Positions 17,033 to 24,912 of a DNA stretch of 64,000 nucleotides are shown here, one piece after another. Both the position numbers and the translations under genes were made by a program. The stretch is from JAFMIT01 sp044341215. GTDB lineage: Bacteria; Actinomycetota; Actinomycetes; S36-B12; UBA5976. The first letter of the stretch is position 1. Each line of letters begins with the position of its first letter. The notes beneath the pieces were generated by a model that worked only from the letters and a program-made list of their open reading frames with translations, searched no databases and was not told the DNA's origin. Where the stretch lies: NCBI GenBank assembly GCA_044341215.1, contig JBIISC010000001.1:1-64000 (forward strand). The letters run 5' to 3'.

Positions 17033-19708
17033 GTGAGTTCAACTACAGCAGCGATGGGTCCAAGTTCGAGACTCCTTTTAGTGGACGGCCACTCCCTTGC
17101 GTATCGGGCTTTTTATGCGTTGCCAGTCGAAAATTTCTCGGCTCCAGATGGCCAACCAACAAACGCTATTCAAGGTTTCGTTTCCATGCTCTTACAGGTC
17201 GTTGAGTCTGAAAATCCAACTCATTTGGCTGTTGCATTCGACATTAGCCGCGATACTTTTCGAAAAGCGGAATATCCAGAATACAAAGCCAATCGGGCAA
17301 AGTCTCCTGAGGAATTTCGATCGCAAGTTCCAATCATTCGTGAGGTCTTGGATGCTTTTGGAATCGTAAACATTGGTATTGATGGTTACGAAGCTGACGA
17401 TGTGATAGCAACTCTTGCCAGTGCTGCAAGTGCACAACAAGCCCAAACCTTTATCCTTACCGGTGATAGAGATGCGTTGCAATTGGTCAACGAACAAATC
17501 ACAGTTTTGTATCCAACAAAAGGTGTTCGCGAACTTGCTCGAATGACTCCAGTGGCAGTGAAAGAAAAATACAACGTTCACCCATATCAGTACGCAGATT
17601 TTGCGGCATTACGAGGGGATGTAAGCGACAATTTGCCTTCGATTCCCGGAGTTGGTGAAAAAACGGCGGCCGCATGGTTGAACACTTATGAAAATTTGGA
17701 CGGAATTTTGGCTAATGCCGAGGTGATCAAGGGGAAAGTCGGTCAAGCGTTACGAGACAATACTTCTAGAGTCGTTCTCAATCGGCGACTCACGCAGCTA
17801 GTTCATGATGTCCCTGTAGAAGCAAATGTGAATGATTTACACCGACACCTTGGAAATCCGAAAGCTATTGACAAAGTCTTCGGCCGTCTAGGTTTTCGGT
17901 CTTTGCACAAGCGTGCCTATGCGGCTTTCGTAACCTCTGAGGTGGGCGAGCAGGTAGAAAAGAACGAAGTTATAACCATTACACGCACCCCGGTTGGCTG
18001 GACTCCGGGGAAGCTGATTGACACAATCTCAACAATGGATAAGAAATATCCAATTGGTGTTTATGCACAAGTACAAGGGCTGTCAAACTTGAAAAGCGTT
18101 GCCCTGGCATGGCAAGAGAATCACCTTAATCTCAACTTTGATGAACTTAAGACCAACGACAAAGCCTCATTGTTCGGATTATTTGCTGACCCAAACATGT
18201 TCGTTGTTGGTCACGATTTGAAACCACTTATCAAATGTCTTTATAGTGAAAATGCAAATGTTGATGCCATAAAAGGAGATACGCAGTTAATTGAGTATCT
18301 CAGAAATCCTGGTCAACGTGGATTAGACATAGAAACAACTTATGAACGAAACCTGCAACGCGAATTAGTTAAGCCTGAAATTGGCCAATCGCTGTTTGAC
18401 GATACGGTTGCCGATTTATCGCACCATGCAAGTGCGGTACTTGACTTATGGAACTACCTAACCGCTTATAGTGAAGCAAGCTTCATGAAACTCCATGATG
18501 AAATCGAGATTCCAACTCTCAAGTTGTTGGCTAGGATGGAATTCACAGGAATTGCCCTCGACAAGAAAGTTCTTAGCGGGTTGGAAAAGAAATTTTCTGA
18601 TGTTGCAAGTGCAGCGGAGAAAGTTGCTCAAGAAATTTCCGGCAAAACCTTTAATCTTGGAAGCCCTAAACAGTTGCAAGAGATTTTGTTTACGGATCGA
18701 AATCTGCCAAAGACAAAGAAAATCAAAACTGGCTTCACCACCGATGCTGAAAGCCTGGGCTGGCTTTTCGATAACACGAAAGACAAAGTTGTTGAGCAAA
18801 TTCTTATCTGGCGGGAAGTAATCAAACTCAAACAAACTGTTTCTGGTTTGCTCCCGCTGATTGACGCAAACGGGCGAGTCCACACCACATTTGCTCAAAC
18901 CGTAGCAGCTACTGGTCGGCTATCGAGCATTGATCCAAACTTGCAAAACATTCCCGTCAGAAGCGCTGAAGGCAAGATGATTCGCGCTGCATTTATCTGC
19001 GGGGATGGATTTGAATCTCTAATGACGGCTGACTACAGCCAGATTGAAATGCGAATCATGGCACATCTGTCGAAAGACGAGGGACTGATTGCTGCATTTA
19101 AAAGTGGTGAAGACTTGCACACTTCAGTAGGAGCGCAAGTATTTTCAGTGGATCCGGAAGATGTCACTGCAGATATGCGTCGCAAAATTAAGGCTATGTC
19201 TTACGGCCTAGCTTACGGTCTCGGATCGTTTGGTTTAAGTCAGCAGCTTGGCATTGAAACCCGTGAAGCTTCAGTCTTAATGGAAAAGTATTTTGAAAGA
19301 TTCCTAGGAGTGCGCGATTATCTAAAGCAAGTTGTTATACAAGCAACTGAAAGTGGTTACACCGAAACCATGTTTGGCCGAAAAAGATTTCTACCAGATC
19401 TTCAATCCACAAACCATCAGGCAAGACAAGCCGCTGAACGCGCGGCACTAAACGCTCCGATTCAGGGTAGTGCCGCTGATTTGATCAAGGTGGCAATGCT
19501 CAATGTTCAAACCGGAATCGAATCTGCCGGTCTTAAATCCCGGTTGTTGTTGCAGGTTCACGACGAATTGGTGCTTGAAATTGCACCAGGTGAGAAGAAC
19601 TCCGTCGCAGAGGTAGTTAAAGCAGGCATGGAATCGGCAGTGACGATGAGTGTGCCATTAGAAATTTCGATGGGCTTTGGTCCCAACTGGGACGTTGCCG
19701 CTCATTAA
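17033..19708 (+). CDS. polA: DNA polymerase I (5'-3' exonuclease active, proofreading residues absent)
   Basis: Family A polymerase of 891 residues for Okazaki fragment processing and repair synthesis. The N-terminal FEN-type nuclease is intact: LLLVDGHSLAYRAF, DGYEADDVIATL, TGDRDALQLV and GDVSDNLPSIPGVGEKTA. The central domain (about 330-480) lacks the 3'-5' exonuclease acids: PIGVYAQVQG stands where DxE is expected, HDLKPL lacks the exo II Asp, and the exo III Y-x3-D is missing. The polymerase domain has motif A TADYSQIEMR (about 664), motif B RRKIKAMSYGLAYG (about 716) with Tyr at the E. coli F762 position, and motif C LLQVHDELV (about 840). Loss of proofreading and the Tyr match mycobacterial PolA. 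GTG start, apparently leaderless. Confidence 0.97.
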   Translation: MSSTTAAMGPSSRLLLVDGHSLAYRAFYALPVENFSAPDGQPTNAIQGFVSMLLQVVESENPTHLAVAFDISRDTFRKAEYPEYKANRAKSPEEFRSQVPIIREVLDAFGIVNIGIDGYEADDVIATLASAASAQQAQTFILTGDRDALQLVNEQITVLYPTKGVRELARMTPVAVKEKYNVHPYQYADFAALRGDVSDNLPSIPGVGEKTAAAWLNTYENLDGILANAEVIKGKVGQALRDNTSRVVLNRRLTQLVHDVPVEANVNDLHRHLGNPKAIDKVFGRLGFRSLHKRAYAAFVTSEVGEQVEKNEVITITRTPVGWTPGKLIDTISTMDKKYPIGVYAQVQGLSNLKSVALAWQENHLNLNFDELKTNDKASLFGLFADPNMFVVGHDLKPLIKCLYSENANVDAIKGDTQLIEYLRNPGQRGLDIETTYERNLQRELVKPEIGQSLFDDTVADLSHHASAVLDLWNYLTAYSEASFMKLHDEIEIPTLKLLARMEFTGIALDKKVLSGLEKKFSDVASAAEKVAQEISGKTFNLGSPKQLQEILFTDRNLPKTKKIKTGFTTDAESLGWLFDNTKDKVVEQILIWREVIKLKQTVSGLLPLIDANGRVHTTFAQTVAATGRLSSIDPNLQNIPVRSAEGKMIRAAFICGDGFESLMTADYSQIEMRIMAHLSKDEGLIAAFKSGEDLHTSVGAQVFSVDPEDVTADMRRKIKAMSYGLAYGLGSFGLSQQLGIETREASVLMEKYFERFLGVRDYLKQVVIQATESGYTETMFGRKRFLPDLQSTNHQARQAAERAALNAPIQGSAADLIKVAMLNVQTGIESAGLKSRLLLQVHDELVLEIAPGEKNSVAEVVKAGMESAVTMSVPLEISMGFGPNWDVAAH

Positions 19709-19855
19709 ATTGGTCAAAACCCCGCGTTTTTTACTCGCGGAAAGACCCCTAGAATTCGCAGGCTTTAATCTGCAGGGCCGCCTTGGACATAGAGGGTGGT
19801 CTGACACTGGATTGGAGCAATACCCTAATAATTATCCAATCGGAGCAATTACTCC
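19709..19855 (+). promoter_or_regulatory. rpsA upstream region (147 bp)
   Basis: No gene is visible. A possible -10 box TAGAAT lies at 19750-19755 without a convincing -35. A GATTGG/CCAATC inverted repeat spans 19810-19841. The octamer GGAGCAAT occurs twice (19814-19821 and 19842-19849). The second copy is the only Shine-Dalgarno-like element, and its GGAG can pair with CTCC at 19852-19855 directly before the ATG. Confidence 0.35.
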
Positions 19856-21220
19856 ATGACAACCAAAAATATCGCTATTAACGACATCGGATCAATCGAA
19901 GATTTCCTTGCAGCGATCGACAACACCCTTAAGAACTTCGATGATGGTGACCTTGTTGAAGGTATCGTCGTCAAAGTAGATCGTGACGAAGTTCTGCTAG
20001 ACATCGGTTATAAAACCGAAGGCGTGATTCCTTCACGCGAACTATCCATTAAACACGACATCGACCCATCCTTAGTAGTTACCGTAGGCGATCGCATTGA
20101 AGCTCTCGTTTTGCAAAAAGAAGACAAAGAGGGTCGGCTGATCCTTTCCAAGAAGCGCGCACAATATGAACGCGCCTGGGGAGACATTGAAAAAATCAAA
20201 GAAGCAGATGGCGTTGTTAAAGGCATCGTTATCGAAGTTGTCAAAGGCGGTCTCATTCTTGACATCGGCCTTCGTGGCTTCCTTCCAGCCTCATTGGTTG
20301 AAATGCGTCGTGTTCGCGACTTGGCCCCTTACATCGGTAAGGAAATTGAAGCCAAAATTATTGAACTTGATAAGAACCGCAATAATGTCGTTCTTAGCCG
20401 TCGAGCCTTCCTAGAACATTCACAATCGGAATCACGCAGCACCTTCTTGACTAATTTGACCAAGGGCCAAATTCGCAAGGGTGTTGTTTCTTCAATCGTT
20501 AACTTCGGTGCTTTCGTAGACCTAGGTGGCGTTGACGGTTTGGTTCACGTTTCTGAGCTTTCTTGGAAGCACATTGACCATCCGAATGAAGTTGTTGAAG
20601 TTGGTATGGAAGTTACTGTGGAAGTACTTGAAGTTGATATGGATCGCGAACGCGTTTCCTTGTCGCTTAAGTCAACTCAAGAAGACCCATGGCAACATTT
20701 CGCACGCACTCATCAATTGGGTCAAATCGTGCCAGGTAACGTAACCAAGCTAGTTCCATTTGGCGCTTTTGTTCGTGTCCAAGAGGGCATTGAAGGTTTG
20801 GTTCACATTTCTGAACTTGCCGAACGTCATGTTGAAATTCCAGAACAAGTTGTTCAAGTGAATGACGAAGTAATGGTCAAAGTTATCGACATCGACCTTG
20901 AACGTCGACGTGTGTCGCTTTCACTTAAGCAAGCAAATGAATCTGATGAAGATCCAAATGTTGGCTTCGATCCTTACCTTTACGGCATGCCAGCTACTTA
21001 TGACGAAGCAGGCAAGTACATCGGACCAGAAGGTTTTGATCCAGAAACCGGTGAATGGAAAGCCGGTTCTGAAGACCAGCGCAAGGAATGGGAACGTCAG
21101 TACGCTGAAGCTCACGCTCGCTGGGAAGCGCATCGCGCTCAACAGGCCGCTGAGGCTGAACAAGCTGCCGCTGCCGCTGCCGCTCCTGAAGCAGTGACGG
21201 CTGAAGCCACTACTGAATAA
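19856..21220 (+). CDS. rpsA: 30S ribosomal protein S1
   Basis: RNA-binding protein (454 residues) that brings mRNA to the 30S subunit. Four S1 OB-fold repeats can be traced: about residues 32-105 (GDLVEGIVVKVDRDEVLLDIGYKTEG), 120-190 (ADGVVKGIVIEVVKGGLILDI), 205-275 (RKGVVSSIVNFGAFVDLGG) and 290-360 (VPGNVTKLVPFGAFVRVQEG). A low-complexity Ala/Glu-rich tail closes the protein. Four repeats instead of the six of E. coli is the actinobacterial form. Its codon choice looks more biased, with many GTT, GAA and CGT codons, as expected for high expression. A strong intrinsic terminator follows. Confidence 0.97.
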   Translation: MTTKNIAINDIGSIEDFLAAIDNTLKNFDDGDLVEGIVVKVDRDEVLLDIGYKTEGVIPSRELSIKHDIDPSLVVTVGDRIEALVLQKEDKEGRLILSKKRAQYERAWGDIEKIKEADGVVKGIVIEVVKGGLILDIGLRGFLPASLVEMRRVRDLAPYIGKEIEAKIIELDKNRNNVVLSRRAFLEHSQSESRSTFLTNLTKGQIRKGVVSSIVNFGAFVDLGGVDGLVHVSELSWKHIDHPNEVVEVGMEVTVEVLEVDMDRERVSLSLKSTQEDPWQHFARTHQLGQIVPGNVTKLVPFGAFVRVQEGIEGLVHISELAERHVEIPEQVVQVNDEVMVKVIDIDLERRRVSLSLKQANESDEDPNVGFDPYLYGMPATYDEAGKYIGPEGFDPETGEWKAGSEDQRKEWERQYAEAHARWEAHRAQQAAEAEQAAAAAAAPEAVTAEATTE

Positions 21221-21230
21221 CCTAAAATCT

Positions 21231-21263
21231 AAAGAACCCAGCCAATCGGCTGGGTTCTTTTTT
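21231..21263 (+). terminator. Intrinsic terminator of rpsA
   Basis: A perfect 13-bp stem joins 21231-21243 to 21248-21260 around the loop AATC, with a T-run through 21263. The T-run abuts an in-frame ATG at 21264 that belongs to the coaE reading frame. Confidence 0.92.
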
Positions 21264-21281
21264 ATGCAGGACAATGAGCCC

Positions 21282-21857
21282 GTGACTGTTATTTTTGTTT
21301 CTGGCGGAATCGGTACTGGTAAATCCACCTTTTCATCCCTCTGTGCTGAGCGTGGTTGGACAGTGATAGACGCTGACAAGGTAGTTGCAGAGCTATACGC
21401 CAACGATGGAATTATGGTCGCAGAAATCGCTCAAATATTAGGTTCTGGTGTCCGAGATTCCTTTGGAAAGGTCGACAAAGAATTTATCGCCAGCAAAATC
21501 TTCAAAGATGCAACTCTTTTGAAACGAGTTGAAGCGGTAATCCATCCACGGGTTCAAAAGATACTCGCTCTGAAATCTAAAGACGTTTCGTCACTCGTAT
21601 ACGAAATCCCGGTTATCAACGAACAGACGAATTTAGAGTTGGCAGATTATGTTGTGGTCATAACTGCATCTGCACAAACTAGATTAGAACGTCTACTGGC
21701 CAGGGGCATGGAAATTTCTGATGCTAAGAATCGAATCCAGACTCAGAACAAACACAACTTTGTTCCAAAGGAATCTTTCATAATCGCGAACGATGGTTCA
21801 CTTGCGCAACTTTCAAGTGAAGTGGATAAGTTCTTGGCTCGGTTAGCCAATGACTAG
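21282..21857 (+). CDS. coaE: Dephospho-CoA kinase
   Basis: P-loop kinase catalysing the last step of coenzyme A synthesis. With the GTG at 21282 the protein is 191 residues and starts TVIFVSGGIGTGKST, placing the Walker A loop where the family expects it. VIDADKVVAELY carries the conserved Asp. An upstream in-frame ATG at 21264 would add six residues, but it sits directly on the rpsA terminator T-run with no room for a ribosome site, so the GTG is preferred. AGGA and GACAAT both lie shortly before it. This is a single-domain CoaE, unlike the mycobacterial enzyme with an extra UPF0157 domain. It overlaps uvrB by 8 nt. Confidence 0.88.
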   Translation: MTVIFVSGGIGTGKSTFSSLCAERGWTVIDADKVVAELYANDGIMVAEIAQILGSGVRDSFGKVDKEFIASKIFKDATLLKRVEAVIHPRVQKILALKSKDVSSLVYEIPVINEQTNLELADYVVVITASAQTRLERLLARGMEISDAKNRIQTQNKHNFVPKESFIIANDGSLAQLSSEVDKFLARLAND

Positions 21858-23910
21858 ACCTGTCACTGACCTAGAGCGCACTTTGAATCTATTCAAGGTT
21901 GAATCTGATTTCATTCCGTCAGGTGATCAACCAGCGGCAATTGCTGAGATCGTTAAGCGAATAGAGCGCGGGGATCGCGACGTTGTGCTTCTTGGAGCGA
22001 CAGGAACAGGAAAATCAGCCACCACAGCTTGGTTGATAGAAAAACTTCAGCGACCTACTTTGGTGATGGCGCCGAACAAAACACTTGCTGCGCAGTTAGC
22101 TCAAGAATTTAGAGAACTTTTACCCAACAATTCTGTCGAATATTTTGTTTCATACTATGACTATTACCAACCCGAAGCATATATTCCACAAACGGACACT
22201 TTTATTGAAAAAGACAAATCCATCAACGCTGAAGTTGAGCGTCTTCGCCATGCGGCAACTCACGCACTTCTGACAAGACGAGACGTAGTTGTTGTCGCGA
22301 CTGTTTCTTGCATCTATGGACTTGGGACTCCTCAAGAGTATGTCGACCGTATGGTGCGATTAGAGATTGGACAGGAAATTGAACGCAATGTTCTATTGCG
22401 CAAATTCGTTGATATTCAATACCAACGAAACGACATTGCATTTGAACGCGGCACCTTTAGGGTCCGTGGTGACACAGTAGAGATCTTCCCCGTCTATGAG
22501 GAGTTTCCGTTACGGATAGAGTTCTTTGGCGATGAAGTAGAAAAACTCCTAATTTTGGACCCAATCACCGGTGAAATTCTTAAAGATCAACCAATTGCTT
22601 TTGTTTTTCCAGCCACTCACTATGTTGCGGGTCCAGAGATTTTGACCAGAGCAGTCAGTGCTATCGAAGACGAATTGCAAAATCGATTGCAGGAGTTTGA
22701 AAAGCAGAACAAACTGCTTGAGGCTCAACGGATCAAAATGCGAACACAGCATGACATTGAGATGTTGCAACAGATAGGTACCTGCTCAGGAGTTGAAAAC
22801 TATTCACGTCATCTAGATGGGCGAGAAGAAGGCTCGCCGCCAAACTGTTTACTCGATTACTTCCCAGAGGATTTCTTAGTCGTAATTGATGAAAGCCACG
22901 TGACGATTCCTCAAATTGGAGCTATGCATGAAGGGGATGCAAGTCGAAAACGCACCCTTGTTGAACACGGTTTTCGTTTGCCCAGCGCGCTCGATAACAG
23001 ACCATTGCGCTTTGATGAGTTTCGGGAACGGACAGGTCAAACCGTCTATTTGAGTGCCACCCCTGGCAAATATGAAATGCAAAAGGTGGAAGGCGATGTC
23101 GTCGAGCAAGTCATTAGGCCTACTGGTTTGATTGACCCTGAAATCATTGTGAAACCAACAAAAGGGCAAATTGACGATTTGCTTCACGAAATCAAATTAC
23201 GCACGGCTTTGAACGAACGCATTCTTGTTACTACTTTAACCAAGAAGATGTCTGAAGATTTAACAGATTATTTCCTAGAAAAGGGAATTCGAGTCCGATA
23301 CCTTCATTCTGAAGTAGACACGCTTCGCAGAATCGAATTGTTACGTGAATTACGGGTCGGAGATTACGACGTTTTGGTTGGAATCAATCTCTTGAGAGAA
23401 GGTTTGGATTTGCCAGAAGTTTCGTTGGTAGCCATTTTGGATGCCGACAAAGCAGGATTTCTTAGATCTGCAACAAGTTTAATTCAAACCATCGGTCGCG
23501 CGGCAAGAAATGTCTCGGGCCAAGTTCATATGTATGCAGATTCGATTACGCCAGCAATGGAGATTGCGATTAGTGAAACAAATCGTCGCAGGGAAAAACA
23601 AGTGGCGTATAACAAGGAACGTGGCCTCGATCCGCAACCGCTTAGAAAAAAAATTGCTGATATCACCGACAGCTTGGTGCGAGAATCGCTAGAAACACAA
23701 ACAGTTATAGCCCAGAGCGAAGCACTGCGGGCATCATTGCCGCCGAAAGCATCGCGGGCGTTAACAGATTTAGTGACCTTGATAGAAGAATTATCCGCCT
23801 CGATGCAAACGGCAGCGTCTGAACTGCAATTTGAAGTAGCAGCTCGATATCGTGACGAAATCACGGATTTGCGTCGCGAATTGAGGGCTATGAAAGAGGC
23901 GGGGGCTTAA
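21850..23910 (+). CDS. uvrB: Excinuclease ABC subunit B
   Basis: DNA-damage verification helicase of nucleotide excision repair, 686 residues. Walker A is GATGTGKSATTAW. The beta-hairpin that probes the damaged strand is around YYDYYQPEAYIPQTDTFIEKD. Helicase motif II is VVIDESHV, and later motifs include SATPGKYE, VGINLLREGLDLPE and QTIGRAARN. A C-terminal UVR domain that contacts UvrC covers about 640-680 (LIEELSASMQTAASELQFEVAARYRDEI, read in blocks). UvrA and UvrC are encoded immediately downstream. Confidence 0.98.
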   Translation: MTRPVTDLERTLNLFKVESDFIPSGDQPAAIAEIVKRIERGDRDVVLLGATGTGKSATTAWLIEKLQRPTLVMAPNKTLAAQLAQEFRELLPNNSVEYFVSYYDYYQPEAYIPQTDTFIEKDKSINAEVERLRHAATHALLTRRDVVVVATVSCIYGLGTPQEYVDRMVRLEIGQEIERNVLLRKFVDIQYQRNDIAFERGTFRVRGDTVEIFPVYEEFPLRIEFFGDEVEKLLILDPITGEILKDQPIAFVFPATHYVAGPEILTRAVSAIEDELQNRLQEFEKQNKLLEAQRIKMRTQHDIEMLQQIGTCSGVENYSRHLDGREEGSPPNCLLDYFPEDFLVVIDESHVTIPQIGAMHEGDASRKRTLVEHGFRLPSALDNRPLRFDEFRERTGQTVYLSATPGKYEMQKVEGDVVEQVIRPTGLIDPEIIVKPTKGQIDDLLHEIKLRTALNERILVTTLTKKMSEDLTDYFLEKGIRVRYLHSEVDTLRRIELLRELRVGDYDVLVGINLLREGLDLPEVSLVAILDADKAGFLRSATSLIQTIGRAARNVSGQVHMYADSITPAMEIAISETNRRREKQVAYNKERGLDPQPLRKKIADITDSLVRESLETQTVIAQSEALRASLPPKASRALTDLVTLIEELSASMQTAASELQFEVAARYRDEITDLRRELRAMKEAGA

Positions 23911-23923
23911 GCGGCTCAAATCC

Positions 23924-24910
23924 TTGACCGCGTGGCAAGATGCCCTAGTGAGTCACACTTCTTTAGATGTCCCGTTCCTACTTAGCATCACCACTGCCGT
24001 TGGATTTGTTTTAGTCTTGGTGGCCGACTTTTGGATTGTGGACAGACGACCTCATTCATTCTCGTCCAAAGACGCTACGAAATGGGTGCTTTTTTATATC
24101 CTATTAGCGGCTATCTTCGGTTTGTCTCTAATCGCAATTTTTGACGTTGAAATTGCAAGCCAATTCTTTGCAGCCTATTTGACTGAATATAGTCTCAGTG
24201 TTGACAATTTATTTGTCTTCTTGGTGATAATGACATCGTTCAGCGTTCCCGTTGAGTTGCAACACCGTGTGCTTCTTGTCGGCGTAATTTTGGCTCTATT
24301 CTTCAGAGCGATTCTTATTTTCGTCGGGGTAAGTGCGATTAATTCGTTCCAGCCCACATTCATTATTTTTGGTGTTTTTCTGATGTGGACCGCTTATAAA
24401 GTGGCGATTGACAAGCAGGTAGAAGAGGCGGATGAAAAACAGAATATTCTGGTTCGAATCGTAAGCAAAATTGCTCCTACTATTGATGAATACCATGGTC
24501 ACAAGCTGGTGTTAAAACAAAATGACACCAGATACCTAACACCTTTGCTTTTAGTCATGATCGCAATTGGTGGAACAGATGTCATGTTTGCATTGGATAG
24601 CATTCCCGCTGTTCTTGGTTTAACAACGGAGCCGTTCATCATCATCACTGCAAATGCCTTTGCTTTGATGGGCTTGAGGCAACTCTTCTTCCTCTTGCAA
24701 GGATTGATTGAAAAATTGGTTCACTTAGCAAAAGGTATTGCGATAATTCTTGCCTTTATCGGTGTCAAATTATTCTTATTGGGAATTGAAGAAACCTTCG
24801 ATATACAGACTTTGCACATCAACACCTATATGTCACTAGGGGTAATAATTTCAGTTTTGGTTATTACAACGGTGACTTCGTTACTCGCGGCGAAAAAGTC
24901 TGGTTCGTAA
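23924..24910 (+). CDS. TerC-family integral membrane protein
   Basis: Multi-pass membrane protein of up to 328 residues with about eight hydrophobic segments. The TerC signature appears twice: YSLSVDNLFVFLVIM and MFALDSIPAVLGLT, each with a membrane-embedded Asp. Members have been linked to tellurium resistance and, more recently, to manganese export to exoenzymes in other bacteria; the ion here is unknown. The start is uncertain: TTG at 23924 gives the longest form, and GTG at 23948 also works. Its position between uvrB and uvrA is seen in other Actinobacteria. Confidence 0.87.
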   Translation: MTAWQDALVSHTSLDVPFLLSITTAVGFVLVLVADFWIVDRRPHSFSSKDATKWVLFYILLAAIFGLSLIAIFDVEIASQFFAAYLTEYSLSVDNLFVFLVIMTSFSVPVELQHRVLLVGVILALFFRAILIFVGVSAINSFQPTFIIFGVFLMWTAYKVAIDKQVEEADEKQNILVRIVSKIAPTIDEYHGHKLVLKQNDTRYLTPLLLVMIAIGGTDVMFALDSIPAVLGLTTEPFIIITANAFALMGLRQLFFLLQGLIEKLVHLAKGIAIILAFIGVKLFLLGIEETFDIQTLHINTYMSLGVIISVLVITTVTSLLAAKKSGS

Positions 24911-24912
24911 GC

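Noticed and set aside
20921..21403. 160-residue open frame on the minus strand across the rpsA end and coaE start
   Set aside because: Ser/Gly/Phe-rich translation is the mirror of the Ala/Glu-rich S1 tail, and it crosses a strong terminator.
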